Assembly: GCF_000582685.1 (NCBI RefSeq)
Contig: NZ_KK073768.1
Span: 1,971,216-2,035,215 of the forward strand
Direction: 5' to 3'
Length of the DNA: 64,000 nt
From: [Scytonema hofmanni] UTEX 2349
Lineage (GTDB): Bacteria > Cyanobacteriota > Cyanobacteriia > Cyanobacteriales > Nostocaceae
Shown: piece by piece, positions 59,957-64,000 of the stretch
How the letters are laid out: each line of letters opens with the position of its first letter
Position numbering within the stretch: position 1 is the first letter of the stretch
Position numbers and translations under genes: made by a program
Notes under the pieces: generated by a model
The model's input: the letters and a program-made list of their open reading frames with translations, nothing else
Told to the model about the DNA's origin: nothing
Databases searched by the model: none

Positions 59957-61522
59957 ATGAATCTACCTGTTATTTTCGATTTGGCGTTAGGTTTAGTATT
60001 TACTTACTTAATTTTAAGTTTATTAGCCTCAGAAATTCAAGAATTGATTGCCACTGTGTTGCAATGGCGGGCTGAACACTTAAAAAAATCAGTTGAAATC
60101 TTTTTAGCTGGTGATGTTGAGGACTCGGAAAATGCTCATGTGATTGAACTAGCTAATAATATTTATTCTCATCCTTTAGTAAAAAATATTAACCAAGAAG
60201 CTAAAGGATTTCTTGTCACCTTACCGCGCAGACTTACTTGGGGAATTGGCTCATTATATCGTTCAGTAAAAACAGCGCGACCAGGAGGTGACAAAGATGA
60301 AACTATTTTTGGAGAGAAAAAACGCAGTGGTCCTTCTTACATTCCTTCAGACATATTTGCAACTACATTAATGGAAACGTTGCAATTACCGACAATGGTT
60401 CAAACATTAAGTAAATCCAGGCTGGAAAAATTTAAGAATGCTCAATTAGCTAAAATAGAACAAGTTTTAGTCGAATTGAAAGAAGAGACAAAAGATGATG
60501 AAACCTCTGCTTCATTTATCAACACTATGTTTCAGCAATATGCAGAAACTCAAGCCGACTTTGAACAAATAAGTTGGAATTTTGAAAATCAAAAAGCTGA
60601 TTTGAATACTAGCGTTAGTCGTTTGGGAGAAAGTTTGGATAGATATATAGAAACTTTTCAGACAGATATGCCGAAACAGGATTTATTTGAAAAAGCATTG
60701 CGAAAAGTAAAATTTATCAAAAAAGATATTTTTGCAGATATTGAACAGGCAATTTTGTTAGGAGGTTTAAGACCTAATATTAATGAAGTTGTCGAAACTA
60801 TTAGAAAAGGTAGTGGTGTTTATCATGAAATTCAAGATGCTGTCAAAGATAAAGAAGGTGCAGCCAATGAAGGAATTATAAATGCAGTTAAAACTATAGA
60901 TTTAATTGACAAACTTCCGAAATCTGTTGTGGAAAATATTACTATTTTAGGAAAACGTGCCCAGTCAAGGATTCAAACCACAGAAGAAGGTATTCATACA
61001 TTACAAAAAGAAATTGAACGCACTTTTGATAGCTCAATGGACCGAGCTTCTGGTGTTTACAAGCGCAATGCTAAAGGAGTAGCAATTATGCTGGGCTTGA
61101 GTCTTGCTATCATCGCTAATGCGGATGCATTTCACATGATTAGTAGATTATCAAAAGATTCGGCTCTACGAGAAACAATTACTAATAATGCTGGGCAAAT
61201 ATTACTGAGAAATCAAAATAATCAGGCGATCGCCAATCCAAATTATCAGCAAGACCAAGTTAATAATACTTTAATTGAATTGACAAAAAATGCCGATGGT
61301 GCTTTAGACAATGTTGCTTTACCGATTGGTTGGTCTGATGTTAATTTAAATCAGCAAATTGCTTGGACACCTAAGAAAAACGAAAGTTTCCCTTTTTTGA
61401 AAGTTTTAACTATGATTCCTGGTTGGATTTTCAGTGGTATTGCTATTTCGATGGGTGCGCCATTTTGGTTCGATTTACTTGGTAAATTTGTGAATGTGCG
61501 TAATGCAGGGAAACGACCTTGA
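59957..61522 (+). CDS. Unknown coiled-coil membrane protein
   Basis: A 521-residue protein that I do not recognise. One N-terminal transmembrane helix (about 7-28) is followed by a large, mostly helical charged domain (about 40-370) with heptad-like coiled coils, a second hydrophobic segment (about 375-392), a polar loop of about 85 residues and a last hydrophobic segment (about 480-503). This layout suggests a membrane scaffold. Start ATG 59957 has GGAGAG at the right distance; ATG 59942 would add five residues. It has no operon partner. Confidence 0.65.
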   Translation: MNLPVIFDLALGLVFTYLILSLLASEIQELIATVLQWRAEHLKKSVEIFLAGDVEDSENAHVIELANNIYSHPLVKNINQEAKGFLVTLPRRLTWGIGSLYRSVKTARPGGDKDETIFGEKKRSGPSYIPSDIFATTLMETLQLPTMVQTLSKSRLEKFKNAQLAKIEQVLVELKEETKDDETSASFINTMFQQYAETQADFEQISWNFENQKADLNTSVSRLGESLDRYIETFQTDMPKQDLFEKALRKVKFIKKDIFADIEQAILLGGLRPNINEVVETIRKGSGVYHEIQDAVKDKEGAANEGIINAVKTIDLIDKLPKSVVENITILGKRAQSRIQTTEEGIHTLQKEIERTFDSSMDRASGVYKRNAKGVAIMLGLSLAIIANADAFHMISRLSKDSALRETITNNAGQILLRNQNNQAIANPNYQQDQVNNTLIELTKNADGALDNVALPIGWSDVNLNQQIAWTPKKNESFPFLKVLTMIPGWIFSGIAISMGAPFWFDLLGKFVNVRNAGKRP

Positions 61523-61589
61523 TCTTCTTCTAGAAGTTAAGTTGAGAGGTAAAATGAGATAGGAAATCGCTAAAGCGATTACTACGTAG

Positions 61590-62882
61590 TTAAAAAATAA
61601 ATATGATTTGTAGTTGCCAATTTTGATTTTGGCGAATAATCTCAATTTGCCGAATAAATTCTCGCAGGTAAAATCGTCGCTCGGTTTCTGATAAGTCTAA
61701 CCAAAATTGGGGAATGGAAACAGCTTGAGCAACAGAAAGTAAGTTGACGGGGGGCAGTGTTGCTAGTTTTGCTTGGAGTGCAGAAATTTCTGTACGCAGT
61801 TTGTATGCTCTTAATTTTGCTGTTTCTGCATCTAAAATTCCGGTTTCTACTAAGGTGGGTAGCTGTTCGAGGATTTGTTGCTGGCGATCGCTCTTTTCCC
61901 CTAAACTATTTTTAACTGCATCTAATTGAGGAAAATTCATCTTCGCTACTGCACTCGGTAAGTCACGACAAACCGCTTCAATTGTCTTTGACAAAATTTG
62001 TGCGTAGGGAATAGCGCGACATTTTGGACTTTTGGCGCAGCTAATTGGACGTAAATAAAGATACTCTTTATCTTGGTTACGCTGAGTTACACGGGTAACT
62101 GTCATATGCGATTCACACTCGCCACAGATAACCAAACCTGCTAGAGAGCGCGGTGCGCTTGCACATCGAGATGGCAAACGGCTATTGCGGCGTAAAAGTC
62201 GGTCAATTTGCGCTGCTTCATCTTTAGTAAGAATTGGCACATGTGTGTTAGAAATAATTTCCCTGTTCTGATAAGCCGTATCGCCGCGATATACTGGATT
62301 TGTCAGCCACCGGCGTCCAGTGGTGACAGAGATTTTCTTAGCATATTTTTTCCCTAGATAACGCACTGCTCCCCGCAAAGAACCGTAAAGGAGAAAGTTA
62401 TCAAAAAAATCTTTGACTACTGGCGAAGTACTACGATCAACAATGTACTTTCCGTTACCTCTGCGATAGCCATAAGGTGCTTTACCTGGTGGTGGCGCAG
62501 CCTCCAAACGATTGCGGGCGTGACCTTGACGGATGCGACGACTGCGTTGCTGGCGCTGAATTTCGTGTAACAATTTGAATAATTCAGCGCGAAAATTGGG
62601 AGTTTCTGAAGAGTAAGGTTGTTCAGTGGCAATTATTGCTATATCCATCGCTTCGAGTTGCGTTAAGCGATCGCTCACTTGTTCTGCATTATCTCCCAAT
62701 TCCTCCAAGCGACGAATCAGGAGATAATTTGCTCTTTCGGTTTGACAATCAGTGAGTAATTCTTGTAATTGCGATCGCTTACCCAAATCCTCATAAACTC
62801 GATCCACTTCCCATCCCCAACTATGAGGATCGGGTGCGGGTTCTAGTAAAGGGTCAGTGTAAGTGTAAGCGATAATTTTCAT
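61590..62882 (-). CDS. XisF-like large serine-recombinase family protein, catalytic domain degenerate
   Basis: A 430-residue protein with the layout of large serine recombinases: an N-terminal resolvase-like domain (1-110), the recombinase domain with Pro-Pro-Gly-Lys-Ala-Pro-Tyr-Gly-Tyr-Arg-Arg, a zinc ribbon (Cys-Gly-Glu-Cys, then Cys-x5-Cys), and a coiled C-terminus. It resembles XisF of the Anabaena fdxN element. However, no nucleophilic Ser appears in the first strand (Ala-Tyr-Thr-Tyr-Thr-Asp), and the usual Asp-Arg-Leu-x-Arg is Glu-Glu-Leu-Gly-Asp. It is probably not an active recombinase and may be an accessory or DNA-binding protein. ATG 62882 is chosen over the frame to 62897. Confidence 0.75.
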   Translation of the reverse strand: MKIIAYTYTDPLLEPAPDPHSWGWEVDRVYEDLGKRSQLQELLTDCQTERANYLLIRRLEELGDNAEQVSDRLTQLEAMDIAIIATEQPYSSETPNFRAELFKLLHEIQRQQRSRRIRQGHARNRLEAAPPPGKAPYGYRRGNGKYIVDRSTSPVVKDFFDNFLLYGSLRGAVRYLGKKYAKKISVTTGRRWLTNPVYRGDTAYQNREIISNTHVPILTKDEAAQIDRLLRRNSRLPSRCASAPRSLAGLVICGECESHMTVTRVTQRNQDKEYLYLRPISCAKSPKCRAIPYAQILSKTIEAVCRDLPSAVAKMNFPQLDAVKNSLGEKSDRQQQILEQLPTLVETGILDAETAKLRAYKLRTEISALQAKLATLPPVNLLSVAQAVSIPQFWLDLSETERRFYLREFIRQIEIIRQNQNWQLQIIFIF

Positions 62883-62888
62883 GGAATT

Positions 62889-63028
62889 TCGAGTCAATAG
62901 TCAATAGTCAATAGTCAATAGTCATTGCTCCTTGTCCCCCTTGTCCCCCTTGTCCCCCTTGTCCCCTTGTCTCCTTGTCTCCTTGTCCCCTTGTCCCCTT
63001 GTCTCCTTATCCCCCCACTCCCCCACTC
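62889..63028. repeat. GTCAATA heptads and TTGTCCCC tract
   Basis: Five GTCAATA heptads (62891-62924), then about nine TTGTCCCC/TTGTCTCC units (62933-63010) and CCCCCACT pairs. The second part uses the same units as the tract inside the exporter gene at 1416-1511. Confidence 0.9.
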
Positions 63029-63029
63029 C

Positions 63030-63389
63030 TCACTGCTGACTCAACTCGACAATATTCCCATCTGGATCTTGGGTGAAAAGAGCGGGGCGACCGGATGCGC
63101 TGGGTTGAAAAAGGCAATTATGATCTAATAGCTGCTGTTTTGCTACGTCCAAGTCGGTGACAGAGAAAGCAATATGAGGATTGCGTCCCCATTTTTCGTT
63201 TTGGTTGTCTGTGGGGACGGTGGGTGCGACTATTAGATGAAGTTGAGATTCGCCGATTTGATACCACGCACCAGGGTATTTTAGGGAACGAGCAACTTTG
63301 GGCAATCCTAATACTGTGCCATAAAAGTGTTCGGATTGTTCTAGGTTAGTAACGAGAATGGCTGTATGCAGACTTTGTATGATTTGCAT
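63030..63389 (-). CDS. VOC family (glyoxalase-like) protein
   Basis: A 119-residue two-motif VOC protein: Leu-His-Thr-Ala-Ile-Leu-Val near the start, Phe-Tyr-Gly-Thr-Val-Leu-Gly-Leu, His-Ile-Ala-Phe-Ser-Val in the second half and Asp-Pro-Asp-Gly-Asn-Ile-Val-Glu-Leu at the end. The two His and the final Glu are typical metal ligands. The substrate is unknown. ATG 63389 starts the fold; the frame is open to 63443. Confidence 0.85.
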   Translation of the reverse strand: MQIIQSLHTAILVTNLEQSEHFYGTVLGLPKVARSLKYPGAWYQIGESQLHLIVAPTVPTDNQNEKWGRNPHIAFSVTDLDVAKQQLLDHNCLFQPSASGRPALFTQDPDGNIVELSQQ

Positions 63390-63430
63390 TGTCGGTGATA
63401 TGCGATCGCCTTTATTTAGCTGGAACAAAA

Positions 63431-63470
63431 AGAAGCCCCACACTCACGATATCGGAGTGTGGGATGAATT
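63431..63470 (+). mobile_element. IS200/IS605-type end-like hairpin
   Basis: AGAAGCCCCACACTC...GAGTGTGGGATG: a 9-bp stem (63437-63445 with 63455-63463) preceded by AAGAAGCC. This recalls the 3' hairpin at right ends of tnpB-carrying IS200/IS605 elements. No tnpB is present, so at most a solo end remains. Confidence 0.4.
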
Positions 63471-63714
63471 TTTGGGTGATGACGAATTGACCTACAACCG
63501 ATTCAATCCGCTATTCCTTGACAGGGCAGTAGGTCGATGAGGAATCACCTTTTTTTGTGTTTGGCAATGTGTCAAGTAGTTCCTCTATTACTTGGGTCAT
63601 CGTCTTGTCCACTTGTACAAATAAAGCTAATTAGGATGACGCTGTGAACGGCAGTATAATTACATAATAGGCTACACATCCTTGATTTCGGTTCCGGATA
63701 AATACATAAGGACT

Positions 63715-63894
63715 GATATCATGTCCGGGCAATCACCCATAATTGATGAAGAACCCCTCCCCAACCCTCCCCCTCCGGGTTCGCCACTTCGACGGGACGG
63801 AAACCGACACCGCCGAGTGGACTCACCGCTTGCGGGGAGGGTGCCACAGGCGGGTGGGGTTCTTTTATTATGGTTATTTATTAGGACATGATAT
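63715..63894. repeat. 180-bp nested inverted repeat, MITE-like
   Basis: Outer arms GATATCATGTCC and GGACATGATAT; inner arms AAGAACCCCTCCCC and GGGTGGGGTTCTT (63852-63864); GC-rich centre. It shares its left edge with the element at 18736. Confidence 0.7.
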
Positions 63895-63924
63895 GACGCA
63901 AAAATCGCCAAAACTTTGAATTTA

Positions 63925-64000
63925 CAGCAGATTTCAGGTTTAGGAAGTACATATATAAAACCCAAAATCTTGTAGAGACGTAGCACTGCTACGTCTCTAC
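63925..64000. repeat. Composite repeat block, second copy
   Basis: Shares GATTTCAGGT, GAAGTACATATATAAAACCC and the terminal GTAGAGACGTAGC...ACGTCTCTAC palindrome (63972-64000) with 18822-18899. It may continue past the right edge. Confidence 0.85.

Larger units (their letters stand above)
63390..64000. other. Gene-free right end rich in repeats
   Basis: About 610 bp with the hairpin at 63431-63470, a large nested inverted repeat (63715-63894) and the composite repeat block 63925-64000. Small open frames here are translations of the repeats. Confidence 0.6.

Noticed and set aside
61590..62882. Active excision recombinase of an fdxN-type element
   Set aside because: Catalytic residues are not visible, and no nif/fdxN genes or element ends are present in the window.
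63748..63900. Coding sequence in the GC-rich right-end element
   Set aside because: Both strands are open only because of the nested inverted repeat; no ribosome-binding site or domain.

Overview
The window is chromosomal DNA of a filamentous, Nostocales-type cyanobacterium. The evidence is the very high density of the octamer GCGATCGC (HIP1), many heptanucleotide tandem arrays of the kind described in heterocystous cyanobacteria, and cyanobacterial marker genes: cyAbrB1, ferredoxin-dependent sulfite reductase, a PatA-type regulator, Uma2 proteins, an XisF-like recombinase and an Rcp-type response regulator. Genus and species cannot be fixed from the sequence alone.

Layout. 1-2654 (minus): a type I secretion ABC exporter with a cyclic-nucleotide-type domain, running off the left edge, preceded by a SurA-like PPIase. 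3118-8500: a broken DUF4351 gene, a DUF92/VTE6-like membrane kinase, a small DUF4160/DUF2442/DUF2281 group, a VOC protein, a lipase-like hydrolase, an Ala/Lys-rich helical protein and rsmE. 8951-18624 (plus): a chemotaxis-type locus with MCP, double-Hpt hybrid CheA, CheB, CheR, double CheW and a PatA-like regulator. 18917-25036: a membrane-anchored unknown protein, then a two-gene unit pairing a CHAT (caspase-like) ATPase with a transmembrane ATPase that carries a periplasmic amino-acid-binding-type sensor domain. I regard this unit as the best candidate for an undescribed system.

25122-33094: sulfite reductase with a C-terminal ribbon-helix-helix-like tail, a small outer-membrane beta-barrel, a vapBC-like pair whose toxin gene is interrupted by a 127-bp MITE with TA duplication, an ADP-ribosylglycohydrolase and three cyanobacterial conserved hypotheticals. 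33406-36484: a small integrase-bearing island between tRNA-Arg(TCT) and tRNA-Thr(GGT)/tRNA-Tyr(GTA), with an HNH protein and a frameshifted EcsC-like gene. 36637-41529: Uma2, an ABC exporter, ClpS, DUF2103, a small membrane protein and MoaE.

42104-51172 (plus): three large hybrid histidine kinases and an Rcp1-like regulator. The middle kinase contains a GAF domain with both cysteines of the DXCF cyanobacteriochrome class, so this cluster is probably a light-signalling cascade. 51243-56871: SnoaL-like protein, PyrR, CobD, an Rrf2 regulator, cyAbrB1 and a ClC-type chloride channel with CBS domains. 57550-63389: a zinc-ribbon membrane protein, an ArnT-like glycosyltransferase, a coiled-coil membrane protein, a serine-recombinase-like protein with a degenerate catalytic domain, and a VOC protein. 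The right end is dense in MITE-like repeats.

Intergenic DNA is dominated by heptanucleotide arrays, often in inverted pairs or at gene 3' ends, by palindromes built on GTAGAGACG, and by MITE-like hairpins. Some of these have entered coding sequence: the ABC exporter linker, the vapC gene and a kinase C-terminus.
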